Positions 1 through 10,394 of a stretch of 64,000 bases of DNA are shown piece by piece. The notes beneath the pieces were generated by a model. The model searched no databases, had not been told where the DNA came from, and was given only the letters and a program-made list of their open reading frames with translations. The DNA lies in contig NW_026947496.1 in NCBI RefSeq assembly GCF_034190915.1, positions 54,682,501 through 54,746,500 on the forward strand, written 5' to 3'. The translations under genes and the position numbers were made by a program. This DNA comes from Cavia porcellus (taxonomy: Eukaryota; Chordata; Mammalia; Rodentia; Caviidae). Position 1 is the first letter of the stretch; every line of letters starts with the position of its first letter.

Positions 1-488
1 CAAACCTTCTCAAATTCACAAATTGTCCAGTTTCTCCCCAAACCTCTCATATGATTATGCTTTATGAAATATGTAGAGTATTAGAACTTAAGCCTTTGTT
101 CATTTAAAAATCTTTTAATGCATTACCAGTTTGAAGGCTTTCATGTTATCATGAAAGTTGCATATGGTCAACACTTAACAACACAGGGTGATGTTACAAC
201 TGCCCTCAGACAGCAGGTAGGTTTCATTCAGGCTCTGAAGTTGTCCCAGCCTTTTGGGATTACTCAAATAAACTCTTTCTCTTGCCTACCTCTCTGATGT
301 CCCCTAATGAATGAGCTCTCTTACCAGATGCTAACGAGAAGCATCTGGTATTTTCCACTAGCAGCAGGATTTACTTTTGCAGGGCAAAAGAAAGAAACTG
401 TTTTCTCAGTACAAAATTACTAAGGTGAGGTAAATATGACAGAGTGAGAATATATTTGTCACTGGATTTAATACTACTTCTGATCTTA
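1..488. other. Unique intergenic sequence, no gene
   Basis: AT-rich sequence with short frames only and no recognised repeat. A short stretch near 265-285 (AATAAACTCTTTCTC) resembles the 3' part of some retroviral LTRs, but nothing else supports that. Confidence 0.5.
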
Positions 489-580
489 TGTAGAGGTGGT
501 AAAAGCTAAGAGCACAAGGAGATGGACCTGAGTTCAAATTTTACTCCTATATTCACTGGCCATGTTATTGTAGTGAGTAC
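489..580 (+). repeat. MIR SINE fragment
   Basis: The run 'aagagcacaaggagatgg' followed by 'gagttcaaatttta' and 'ggccatgttatt' matches the tRNA-derived core of MIR in order. It is old, diverged and truncated. Borders approximate. Confidence 0.55.
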
Positions 581-978
581 AGTATACCAAAACCGAGCTC
601 GCGTGTCTTTGTGAAGTTATTGTAGGGAAAAGAAAGACATACAGTACTTACCTTATCACTGGTTTTGCTTTCTGCTGTTTAAGTTACCCATAATCCACCC
701 AGGCCCAAAAATTTATCTCTGGAAAACACCAGAGACATATAATGCATATATTTTATATAACTTTTATTGTAATATATTGTTATGCTTATTCTATTTTAAA
801 ATTAGGGATTGTTAATCTCTTACTGTGCTTAATTTATAAATTAAAATTTGTCACAGGTATATCTGTATAGGAAAAAAACACCATAGTACTATCCATGGCT
901 TTGGTCATCCATTGTGGGTCTTGGAATATGTGCCTGTGACTATGGAAAGACTATTGCAATATGTTAAAAGTACTATTC

Positions 979-1166
979 AGGCATGGTGGTACAAACTATA
1001 ATCCTCTGGGAGGCTGGGAGCAAAAAGATTGCAAAGCTGAGCGCAGGCTGGGTGATTTAGTGCCTTAGTGAGACTCACTGTCAAAATAAAGAGTAGAAAG
1101 GCCTAGGTATGTAGCTCAGTGCAAAGGCTCTGGTTTCAATCTCTAGTACTGAAAAATAAATGAAAG
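979..1166 (+). repeat. B1-ID dimeric SINE (B4-like)
   Basis: The left half (GCATGGTGGTACAAACTATA, then GGGAGGCTGGGAG) is B1/Alu-like, derived from 7SL RNA. The right half starts near 1100 (AGGTATGTAGCTCAGTGCAA) with a tRNA-like box A and a box B remnant (GGTTTCAATCTC), as in ID. It ends in A-rich sequence. The 7SL-plus-tRNA fusion is the architecture of rodent B4 elements. Both halves are diverged. Confidence 0.75.
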
Positions 1167-1500
1167 TGGTGGGCTCCAAGCCTGGGCATAGCCACCACTT
1201 TGTTTAAATTGATTACCTTTTATTTCATCCTCAAACACTGCTTGAAACAGGACAGCAGCAAGGGTGTAGCAGGCATCAGCTTGTACTTGCCCATCACTCT
1301 TCCCTCCTGGTGGGACGCTGCCCCTCCCCGCAGTGTGTAACCTTTGTATGTATCGGGTCGGGCCACTACTGTTCTTCCCTTTGACCACAAAGATGGGAAT
1401 GAATCTCAGGCTTCTCCGAGCACAGTCGTAGTCACGGGAGCTGGTAGGTGATTCAAGACGCTACCATGCTTGTTCCTCCTGAGTAATTTTTCTTAGTTGG
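1167..1500. other. Unique intergenic sequence, no gene
   Basis: Contains only an 81-codon minus-strand frame without family resemblance. Nothing else recognised. Confidence 0.5.
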
Positions 1501-1502
1501 AG

Positions 1503-1790
1503 ATGTCATAAGTCACTTTCTCAGTGCTAATCATGTGGAAAGTGATTTTTATGTATATGGAGGCCACTTTTCCTGGTGTGTAAGTTAGGGCTCATGCAGA
1601 AAGGTAGAACATTTAGGAAACATACAATCACTGACTTATTGTAAGGATTTGGTCTTTTGTGATTGGAAGTGCTGGTCCAGCAGTCTATGGGAGGCTGCTG
1701 TGTCAGGAGCCTGAGGCTCCTGAGGCCACTGAGAAGGACAGATGGAAAGGAAGCACAGGAAGCAAGGATAAACTGAAACCTGAGAGGATG
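1503..1790 (+). repeat. Diverged interspersed repeat, copy A of a pair
   Basis: Matches 6231-6530 in the same order and orientation: GGCCACTTTTCCTG, then 'ggatttggtcttttgtgat', then 'gctggtccagcagtctatg', then 'ggctgctgtgt', then 'ggataaactgaa'. Identity is moderate with small indels, so these are old members of one family rather than a recent duplication. The tail resembles the 3' UTR style of old L1 elements (GGATTT-GG-C motif), but the family was not identified with confidence. Confidence 0.6.
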
Positions 1791-3059
1791 GACCAGAATT
1801 CAGCCTGGGACCAGTGTGACTGTCTCCCCACTGCAGTGATGGAAGTAAGCTGGAGAGGAAAGTTGCATCCTTCAGAGTGTGAAGGAGGAGTCAGGAAATG
1901 GGAAAGTTATTGTAAACCCAAATATGGAATTCAGTCATCCAAGTATTGTAATCCTCTTTCTAGTTTTCCTCAGAATCCATAAAGTTATATTTGGAATCCC
2001 ATTGAGACGTTATTGGAATCCCAGCAAGTTAATTCCAGTCTACCACCACCGATGCAACCACGGCGAGAGTAAAGACACTAAGACACATTCCAAGTTAAGG
2101 GCAGCCAAGGGGTCCTAAGTCCAATCCTGGTGAGGACATGTGGACAAAGGCCCGGATCCTAGGCCTCTCCCAGAATTTATTATCTTGTGAAGAAGGGTGG
2201 TGGCTCAAGGAGGAGTGATAGTGAGCATGGCGGGAATTATGTGAGTAACTTGAGCTGGCTGGCCAGGTGAGAGAAAGAGATATACAGAAGGATCAATCCA
2301 CATAATCTCATTAGGGTAGCAACACAATTATTTTGGGGAGGCTGTCATGTTGGCTTGTGATATGCAAACTCTTGTGCCCTGGGGAGTCATAGCCTCTTTA
2401 CCTTGAGGCTCATACCCAGGTGACATTCCCAGAACTGACTGGCTCTAACATCCCACTCATATCCAATATGGAGAACACTATGCAAGAAAACAGGACTGTC
2501 TGTTGGCTTTAGAGATTACATACCATCAGCTCAGCTAGCCTTATTTGCAATGCTTAGAGCCAATTGAAGAGAGAAGGAAATACCGTAGCCAGCTCTCTAC
2601 ATATCAGTATAAGGCAGTAAGTCTCCAAATAATCAAAGTTGCAGTAATTGTTTTGCATTCAAGGGGACTCACTGGAGCTGTCTCCCACAGAAATTCATAA
2701 ACCCAACCCTATGTGATGAGTAAACATAGGAGTGACAACAGGTGACAGTTCCTCTTGCTTCATTTCTCCTTCCAAATCTCTCACAAAACATCTCCATGGC
2801 CCACTCCAGCCTGGATCTGTACGTAGAAGTGAATCCTGGGAAATCTATTTTCTGCATAGCACAAAGCCCACCACGCCAGCTATATGAAGAGGAGCTGTCC
2901 CAGAGCAAGAGCCTTGGTGACTTCTTGTGAACTCTGGATTCTTCCAGCTTTACTCCTAGAATTTTTAGTCACACAACTATTTAGCTTTAGCTGCTTTGAA
3001 TCAAGTTTCTGTCTTAAAATGCAAGTGGCCTGAGCAGCAAATTTAATATCCAGTAGGCC
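1790..3059. other. Unclassified intergenic sequence
   Basis: No exon or RNA gene seen. The 2040-2460 part has an LTR-like flavour but no defined ends. Frames of up to about 107 codons overlap on both strands and look like chance. Confidence 0.45.
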
Positions 3060-3397
3060 CTGTGCTGGAAACTTCATTCCCAAATTCGTATGCTAATGGA
3101 ATTCAGAAGTGGGACCATTGGGAAGGAAGTATGATCAGATGAGGTTATGGGGAGGGGGCCCTAAGGTGGCATTAGGGGCTTTGTAAGAGGAGGAACAAGG
3201 ACCTGTGCTAGCACACTTGTCCTGTCTCGCCATGCAGTGCCCACTGCCATGCTGTGGTGCAGCAAGCAGGCCTCACTGGATGCCAGTACCACATTCTGGG
3301 ACCTCCCAGCCTCCAGAATGATGAGCCAGATAAACTTCTATTCTTTATAAATTACCTTCTCTCAGTATTCAACAGAAAATGGGCTAAACAGTCACGT
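3060..3397 (+). repeat. ERVL-MaLR solo LTR (MLT1/MST-like)
   Basis: Reads in MaLR order: 5' part 'tggaattcagaagtggga' with 'gggccctaaggtgg', a middle with a GCCATGCTG-type motif, then 'cctcccagcctccagaatg' and 'gataaacttctattctt', the usual MLT1-type polyadenylation region, and 'gggctaaaca' as the 3' end. No internal retroviral sequence is attached, so it is a solo LTR or remnant. Confidence 0.75.
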
Positions 3398-4744
3398 TCT
3401 TCGTGTAGCTCTCCGTGCTGTAGTGTGTGCTCTCGTCACCCTGGCCCTCTGCCCCGTCCACCCACCCAGGTACCTGACTGAGGTTTTTAACCTGACTTCA
3501 GTGACAAGCAAAGTGGCAGCTGTACTGATGGCCAGTCTGAATGCGGGAGAGACCAGACTTCTACTGTCTGGTCCAGGTATCTGGTAGCCTCCACTGCTGA
3601 GCTTGGTGGCAAAAGCCTTTGCATTTTCCTCTAGCCTTTGGCATCATGTGGGCTCAGCATTGAGTTAATGCATCTCTAAAAATTAAACACTGAATCAGGC
3701 CCTTTATTTATAGCTCATTTTACAAATGTGAATTAAAGTGGCCCGGGCTTATGACACACTCAAATTTATTATCCTCACTTGATGGCTTGGATAGTTAAAT
3801 ACTTCAGTGAATAAACTTAGAATTCATTAAGTCTCATTTTCTCATATTTCATATATTTGCAATCCACTCTCTTCCTTGGCAGTTTTCAAACAAGAAAATT
3901 AAGCCTGGCTTTGAAATTTATGGATGTATTCTTCTAATATTCCTTTAATTAGAAGCCATATATGGCTTCCTAAGCAAGCCACCCATAGAGATAACTTAAA
4001 TAATTTGAGCTACCTTATTGTGTGATTGCTTTCTAATTCCATTTTCCCCCGTGAAGCTCTTATTAGCTCTGAAACACCATGGAGGTAAAGTTCTGTAGAA
4101 ACAGATAGGAGGGCCAACTTTTCACCTTTGGGTTGAGTCTAGGAAGCTTTGGTAATTGTTTAAATTACTGAATATTAATGGTTGGCTTTTGAGCTCTGGC
4201 TGGTGCAGCACTTTCTGAGATGATGGAGAGCACCAGGAGTCCTTCTGTGGGAAAAGGAATCTCTGGTTTTTGAGGTGTACGGGTCTTCTTAAACCATTTT
4301 GTTACCACATATACAGCATCAGTGTGCCAACTAGGACAACCTGGTAAGGACTGCAGAAGAATCAGATGGCAAGGAAGAGAGGAGAGAGAACAGGGAAGGC
4401 TCTCGAGATGAGAGAGATGGAAAGAGTGGTGCGTAGCCAACTGGGGGTTTCAGGAGAGCTCAGGCTACTCCAGTGGCCTGTGACATGTGCCTAAATCTAG
4501 TTGTCACTTCAGGGTCAGTGGTTTACGTTGTAACTGCTTGTGTGGCAGGATTGAGGAGTTAGAGGTATCTACGACTTTCAGGGCTGAACACGTTGGGCCT
4601 GGAACTTTCTAAAGAACGTGAGGAGTTGGAGAGCCTGCTGATGAATACTTTTCCCTCTGATTACGTGTAATCCCGGTTTCAGATGCTGGATGCAGCCCTG
4701 GTAAGGCAGCTACTGCTTGTACGGGGCCTGGTGTGGCTCTCAGG
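3398..4744. other. Repeat-poor intergenic stretch
   Basis: No gene recognised. The 3655-4080 part is AT-rich with many TAAT/ATTA-type cores, such as AATTAAAG and CTTTAATTAG, and no visible repeat, so it is a candidate non-coding regulatory segment. The 91-codon minus frame at 4165-4440 has no family resemblance. Confidence 0.45.
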
Positions 4745-4872
4745 GTTATATATACTAACTCCACTTAAAACCTTGTCATTCTGGAAGTAGGAATCAATAT
4801 CATTTCCAGTCTACAGAGGGAGAAATGGAGGCTCTGAGAAGTTATCACACAGCTAAAAGTAGAGGGGAGAAG
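4745..4872 (-). repeat. MIR SINE fragment, antisense
   Basis: On the plus strand it reads 'tctacagagggagaaatgg', 'aggctctgagaagttatc' and 'acacagctaaaagtag', the reverse complement of the conserved MIR core. Old and truncated. Confidence 0.7.
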
Positions 4873-4914
4873 AGAGTTGATAGTCTATCAACTGTGGGAC
4901 TGTAGACTTAATGT

Positions 4915-5380
4915 TCCAGAAATGGAACCAACAAGGCTATAGAGATCCAGCTCAGCAGCATAAGCATTAAGTAACTGTTGGTTTCATTTTCCCCCAACCT
5001 GAGTCTGATTCAGTACCAGGGTTGGGGGGAAATGAAACCAACAGTTACTTAATTGGGGAAGTTCATGTCCAAAATCTGAAGGATAAGGTAACAGGCTGGA
5101 GACCAGGAAAGAGCTGTCACCTGAGTCCAGAGACAGGCTACTAGCTGAATTCCTCTTGTTCAGGGGAACTGAGTCTTTGCTCCATTCAAACCTTCAACTG
5201 ATTGGACAAGACCCATCCCTAGTATGGAAGACAATCTGCTTTAATCCAGTCTACTGATTTAAATGTTACTCTTTTCCAAAAAACTACCCTTATAGAATCA
5301 TCCAGAATGATATTTGACCAAATATTTCAGCCCCATGGCCTAGTCAAATTGACACACAAAATTAACCTTTATAACTACTA
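4915..5380 (+). repeat. Old L1 3' UTR fragment, interrupted by a hairpin
   Basis: The 5' part 'ccagaaatggaaccaacaag' and the later 'tgtccaaaatctgaagg', 'aggctggagaccagg', 'ccttcaactgattggac', 'tactgatttaaatgttact' and 'cacacaaaattaacc' follow the order of mammalian L1M 3' UTRs. The hairpin at 4967-5052 sits between the first and second parts, so it is inside this element. No ORF2 is attached. Confidence 0.75.
4967..5052. repeat. Near-perfect 33-bp inverted repeat with 20-nt loop
   Basis: The left arm (4967-4999, starting TTAAGTAACTGTTGG) pairs with the right arm (5020-5052, ending CCAACAGTTACTTAA) over 33 positions with a single T.G wobble. The loop is 5000-5019. The ends contain TTAA/TA, which fits a miniature transposon or a palindromic rearrangement. 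RNA from either strand would fold as a long microRNA-precursor-like hairpin. The arms are far better matched than the surrounding L1 is to its family, so the structure is young or has been kept matched by conversion between arms. Confidence 0.9.
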
Positions 5381-5382
5381 TT

Positions 5383-6150
5383 ATGAGCTGAACTCTGAAT
5401 TGCAAAAAAGGCATGTTGATACTTCAGAATGTGACTTTATTTAGAAATAAGGTTGCTGCAAATGTAATTAGTTTAGAAGAAGTCATCCTAAGAGAGTGGA
5501 CTCTCTTATAAGAAGAGGGGAAGTCGCCATGCATAGCCTGACCACAGCCATGTTGGTCCAAACACCATTTTGACCTCATGTTACCACAAACCTAGTCAGT
5601 GAAGTTTCTGTACATGCTACACTGTCCCTTAACTGATGTTTGATATGTTAATAGCTTTTGAGAGAGCCTAGATACATCCTGACTGGCCTAGACCCATTTT
5701 TGCCTAGCTCAGCATATAAATCTCTTTCTCTGCCTTGGGGTGCAGGTATACCACTGTCTTGCTTCCACACAAGCCCTACTTCTATCAGGAAGTCCCTAAC
5801 AAGCTACACTTTGTACAGTCCTGGGTCTGCCTACCTTTCTGGGTGCCTTCTTCTGTGATAACCAGTTCTCATGAAATAGGACTAGGTTTTCCGAAGACCC
5901 TAATGGGAAAACCCGGAGACAGGGAGGAGCATGTGCAGGCAGAGGAAGGAGTTGTGTTGCCACCAGTAAGGAGATATCTGAAGCTACTGGAAAGTGAAAG
6001 AGGCCAAGAAAGGATCTTTCAGGAGGTGTCAGAGCCAGCCCCAACCTGACCGCACTCTGAACTCAGACTTTGGTCACAGAACTGCCAGGTTTGCTTCAGT
6101 CACCCACTGGGTGGTACTTCGTTATGGTAACCCTAGAAACCAATGGAACT
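5383..6150 (+). repeat. MLT1-type MaLR LTR, split by an insertion
   Basis: The 5' part (5383-5530) reads 'ttatgagctgaactctg', 'cagaatgtgactttattta', 'aaataaggttgctgcaaat' and 'cttataagaagagggg'. The rest of the same LTR resumes near 5880: 'ggagacagggaggagcatg', 'aagaggccaagaaagga', and the terminal 'ggtggtacttcgttatgg' with 'taaccctagaaac'. The intervening 340 bp does not belong to MLT1 and is listed separately. Confidence 0.75.
5540..5875 (+). mobile_element. LTR-like insert inside the MLT1 element
   Basis: A foreign segment of about 340 bp between the two MLT1 parts. It carries a TATA-box-like AGCATATAAATCTC near 5710, followed by pyrimidine-rich sequence, as in the U3/R of ERV LTRs. Exact ends and target duplication are unresolved (GAAGTC on the left and GAAGAC on the right are possible). 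The family was not identified; a DNA transposon cannot be excluded. Confidence 0.45.
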
Positions 6151-6230
6151 ATTCCACTATAAGGTCTCTCACCCCTCTCCTTTAGGGAATTTATGTTCTT
6201 GGAGGGAGTGCAATAATTATGAGACTTATA

Positions 6231-6530
6231 TGAGTCATAAAAGACTCCTTCAGCACTAAGCCTGTAGGGTGTGAATTTTATGCATATGGTGGCCACTTTT
6301 CCTGCCAAAAGGAACGGGGTTCATTTGAAAATGCAGAACCTTTAGAAGCTCTATTATTAGGGATTTATTACAGGGATTTGGCTTTTCTCGATGGTAAGAG
6401 CTGGTCCAACATTCTCTATGAGGCTGCTATTTCTGTGCTAGCTGCAGGAACCCAAAGGTCAGCAGGGCAGGCTGTGGAGAAGGCAAGATGGTCTTGCAGC
6501 AGAGAGAGAGAGGGGATAAACTGAAGGGTA
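6231..6530 (+). repeat. Diverged interspersed repeat, copy B of a pair
   Basis: Partner of 1503-1790. Shared landmarks include GTCATAAAAG/GTCATAAG, 'tatgcatatggtggccac', CACTTTTCCTG, 'gggatttggcttttctcg', 'gagctggtccaac', 'gaggctgctatttctgtg' and 'gataaactgaa'. Same orientation, 4.7 kb apart. Confidence 0.6.
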
Positions 6531-7339
6531 TGCTGGATGCCTCGGCAGAGGGCAAACACTGAAACGATAGCACAGCAGACTCCATGTCAGCTATAAAAGT
6601 CGTATAAACGTCTTTTCTATTACATCGTGGTATCTTCTTTGGAACCCTAGAATTTTTCTTTTGCTAGAAGTCTTGGAAATTTTACCAGACTTACGGAACC
6701 AACAAGTACCAATTACTCCACAAATTTTAGTTAAAAACTGATTCTTTTCTACGCAGAAATAGAGTCAAGTGTACTTGATAGTTATTTTTGAAGTTCACGG
6801 ACTTGTAGTGACCAAAAATTTTTTTCTTCCTCTTCTATGTTTCCACATTTCCTATAGTGATCAAGCATGTATTTTAAAATGGTACACAAAGCAATGTTAT
6901 TTATTAAAATAAAGAAAAGTCTTGCAATACAGCTCAACCTGGTATTCTTTAGCCTGACTGATGTGACTGTGTTTATTGGCTGCTCCAGCTTGTGTTGAAA
7001 GAAGCATAAAGGCCCTTGAATCTGTGGAAGTTCAGAATTCGTGTTTCCAAATTATACATCTGACTTCTGGCTGTATCCAATGTCCACTTTCTTTTACCCT
7101 ATTCCTCAGTTCTACAGGAGGATAACGTAGAAGCAGGACCAGGGGATTCCTAGCCAAGGATACATGGCAGTTTTCAGATCCACAGTGTGACTGGCTTAGC
7201 CTCAGATGAGTAGCTGCTGGTTTCTAAGTCAGGCTTACACTGGTACTAAGTAACAGACCCTTGGCCCTGATCCCTCCACATCCTTTCCTGACTTACTCAG
7301 CCTAACTGGTTCTACCAGAACTGGTGTTCTTTTTAATCT
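6531..7339. other. Unique intergenic sequence, no gene
   Basis: No recognised repeat or coding segment. Locally AT-rich around 6600-6930. Confidence 0.5.
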
Positions 7340-7432
7340 AGTTATTAATATTTTCCACATATACTAAGTTCCTGCTATGTTCCAGGCACTATGGGAGGCA
7401 TCAGATGCAAAAATGAAACAGCACAATACTGG
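7340..7432 (-). repeat. L2 LINE 3' end fragment, antisense
   Basis: Reads 'aagttcctgctatgttcc' and 'aggcactatgggaggcat', the reverse complement of the L2 3' terminal motif (GTGCCTGGCACATAG-type). Old. Confidence 0.65.
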
Positions 7433-7484
7433 TCCTCAAGAGAGATGCAGATTCCTCATTTGTCATATGACACTGCTACATTTG

Positions 7485-7645
7485 ATGGGGCAGAGTAGCT
7501 CAGTTTTTAACAGTCTGGGCTTAGGGAGCAGATCATCTGAGTCCAAATCCAGGATTCACTTATCACTACCCAGTGACTTTGGTCAGTTTAGGGCATTTTT
7601 CTGGACTCCTCTGTAAATTACTGACAGTGATAACAATAGTAAGAG
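7485..7645 (+). repeat. MIR SINE
   Basis: Landmarks in MIR order: 'tagctcagtttttaacag', 'gagtccaaatccagg', 'cagtgactttggtcag', 'actcctctgtaaatta', 'gtgataacaatagta'. Much of the element is present, though diverged. Confidence 0.75.
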
Positions 7646-7792
7646 CAGCTAATATTTGATGTGTCCTGACTATGGTCAAGGCTCTGGGCTCTTGTGGATG
7701 ATCTCCTTTCAAAGGCTGAGAATGCTACTTTTTATTGTACCTGTTTCACACATGAGAAACTTCGGTAGAGAAGGATTAATCGATTAGCAAAA
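7646..7792 (-). repeat. MIR SINE, antisense
   Basis: Directly follows a plus-strand MIR. It reads 'agcagctaatatttgatg', 'ggctctgggctcttgtgg', 'tattgtacctgtttcac' and 'acatgagaaacttcgg', the reverse complement of the MIR 3' half. The two MIRs therefore face each other. Confidence 0.65.
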
Positions 7793-8744
7793 CAGATAGT
7801 AGTGATGAAGACACTTAGTGCTATAAGTGTGTGGTTCTGGCTTCATCTGACTGTGCCGACCTGGGTAACACGCACCGGATCCTTGGCTTGGAGCCGTAGG
7901 AAGAATGCAGAGAGCTACAAAAACTCAATGCCAACCATAAACCCTGACGGCTACGGACTAAAAATCACTGGTGTACCTTCGTGCCCAGAGGCAGGAGAAC
8001 CTCCCTGTTATTTCTGCTTTGCAAAAAAAGCTATCCTCCTTCCGCACACTGCTAACACTCATCACAGTCTTTTAGCAGTGATCTTGCCATGGAAAGAACC
8101 CCAACTCCAGAGCTCTGGCCATGTGCTCAGCTCCAGGCTGGGGGCACATGGCATCTGCTCAGGCACCTGGTGAGAGGATTGATGGTGCCTAAGATTAAAG
8201 GTATTTATTCTTTACATGCCAACACTGGTAGGCATGGGCTGCATGGAGAAAAGTGCAGGCTGCTATGCAATAAGAAAGGACTAATGCGGGTGGAGGGAAG
8301 AGACATGCGATAGAAAAGGGGAAGAGGGAAGGAAGGAAAGGAGGAGAGGTAGAGCACCTCAGAAGACAAGAGACTGCAAAAGGCTTTGCCTATCTCGGAA
8401 CCTTTAAAAGCAGGATGAGTGAACTACCCAGGGTATTAAAAAGTCACATGTTCATGACAGACATCTCCCTTGTGGTCCATGGTGGAAGAGTGAGCTTGTA
8501 GACACAGCGTCAGCCCTGCAGAGAGTAGGAATGGGGTAAGGGAAAGTGCAAAAGGTATGGTAGAAGAAAGCCAGAGCTCTGCCCTCAACCTTTAGCCACA
8601 GAAATAAGTCCTGACCTGGCCACATCTCTACGGGGAGGGGCTCCTGCATCCATAGGCCATGCGTGGGCTGCAAATTGTTGGTTCTTGTCAGCAGCCAGGA
8701 AAGTGCAGAACTGAAAGGGTGGGATAAGAAACTGGGCTTTTTCC
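7793..8744. other. Unique intergenic sequence, no gene
   Basis: Contains a 123-codon plus frame (7802-8173) with no recognisable domain, and a GGAA-rich purine stretch at 8313-8352. No repeat was recognised. Confidence 0.5.
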
Positions 8745-8825
8745 TCTTGTAGTGCTAGAGATGGAATCCGGGGCCTTGCATGTGCTCGGCAAGTGCTCTA
8801 CCACTAAGCTGTACCTCAGCCTGGA
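8745..8825 (-). repeat. ID-type SINE, antisense
   Basis: Reads 'gctagagatggaatccgg', 'ggccttgcatgtgctcgg' and 'caagtgctctaccactaagc', the reverse complement of a tRNA-like ID core with box A (TAGTGGTAGAGC) and box B. No long tail remains. Confidence 0.85.
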
Positions 8826-8994
8826 ATTAGAAAACTTCTGTCACAATCTGATGCTGCTGAGACAACTCTGGTGTGATCATTGGTCTTGTCTCATCAATCA
8901 TCGAACAGACTAACTTGGGTCTTCTTAAACCCATGGGGTGAGTTGCATGTGGCTTTGGCTGTGTGATTCTCTTGCATACAAGGTTACAATTGCA

Positions 8995-9168
8995 CTACAT
9001 ATGCCTTCAGGATCACTGAGTTGCTGTACCTTTCTGAGCTTCCGTTTCCCTGTAGGGAAATTAATTACCCATGTCCTGGGATCTTTGGAAGATTAAATGA
9101 GATATTGTACATCAAGCATTCACCTACTGGCTGGCACAGAGTGCACCTTGTTAAGAGCTAATTGCTGT
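8995..9168 (+). repeat. MIR SINE fragment
   Basis: The 3' two thirds of MIR: 'ctgagcttccgtttccctg', 'gaagattaaatgagatat', 'tactggctggcacagagtg'. Diverged. Confidence 0.65.
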
Positions 9169-10205
9169 CACCTGGTCACAGAGAATAGATAGAGCCTTCT
9201 GACTGGCACAGGACAGTATGTCCCAGAATCATGGATATCTATGGAACTGAGCCTATTCCTCCTGACTTGACCCAAACATGCCAAGGATCTCTGAGTACAA
9301 GATAGAGCAGCTGGTTACCTGCCAGGGATGAAGACGGTAAAGCTCAGCCCCTCGGCTGGGAACAAGTGAATCGATACTGAAGGAAACCTGCGGGTCCTCG
9401 AGTGCTCTAAAAGCCAATAATAAAATTTAAAATCAATAGGGAAGCTGACAGAAAACCGATGGCAGGGCCAGAGGCCAGACATGATGCCTGCAGGGAGCAG
9501 GGAGCCAGGGCAGCTGGGCTCCCAGCGAGTGGCATCCTCAGCCCTGATGTGCTGCATCCTATTGCAGTGAAGGTGCCTGCAACTGGGTGGAGGTTCTGCC
9601 TCATGGGACATCTTCCCACTAATGCAGAGACAACATGGGAAATGAGGTTGCAGGATGAAGAAGACTTGAAGTCCCAATGCTGGGCAGTTTTGCACATCCA
9701 ACTTTAGGTGTGCCATAGCCAGAGCCTGGCAAATCACATTTTACCATCGCATCTTCCAGCCACATCTTTTTTTTTTTTTTTTTTTAGTTAGACAGGCATT
9801 GAGGTCTGGTGCAGAGAGGTTCAAAATATTTTTCAGCTAAGGGATGTACAGATTTATTCATCTTGGCAAATGCTTTTGAACTCCCTTCTTATGCTAAGGA
9901 CTGGCTTATGATGAAATAGAAGGCAAGAAAGCAAGTTTCTGGCCAGATAAGTTCACAGCTGGCACAGAGACAGTAGTAAACTGTCTCTGTAAACCAACGC
10001 TCGCCAGCCAGCGTGGTAGGTGGAATAAAAGCTTCTGTGAGGCCCAGGTTGTCATGTGTGGCTCTTCCTGGGGCAGAAGGTATGTGGAAGAGGAGATCCG
10101 GAGATGCCACCATCTGGAGATGCTGCTCACATCCGTTCTAAGGGCTTGGTGGACACTGGAGTCATGGCGGCTGAATGTGACATGCTGGTGTCAGGCTAAT
10201 TACAC
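9169..10205. other. Intergenic sequence with a poly-T tract
   Basis: No gene. A 19-T tract lies at 9767-9785; it may be the tail of an antisense retroposon, but the flanking sequence was not recognised. Several 60-140-codon frames overlap on both strands (notably at 9315-9737) and look like chance. Confidence 0.45.
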
Positions 10206-10325
10206 ATCTTTTTTATTTTTTTTGAGGCAGGGTCTCACTGTGTAGCCCAGGGTGACCTTGAACTCATGGTGATCCTCACCCTCCCAAGTGCTGGGATTAC
10301 AGGTGTGCGCCACCTTGCCTGGCAG
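10206..10325 (-). repeat. B1 SINE, antisense
   Basis: T-rich start then GAGGCAGGGTCTCACTGTGT, 'agcccagggtgaccttgaac', 'ctcccaagtgctgggatta' and 'acaggtgtgcgccacc'. This is the near-complete reverse complement of a 7SL-derived rodent B1 monomer, and among the better preserved SINEs here. Confidence 0.92.
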
Positions 10326-10394
10326 GCTTCCATCTTGGAATGTCCATGTTTCTCTCATGATCCCCAAGCATCAGTTTCCCTCACTAGTACAAGT

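Noticed and set aside
9767..9785. Antisense retroposon starting with poly-T
   Set aside because: No target duplication or recognisable body was found next to the T run.
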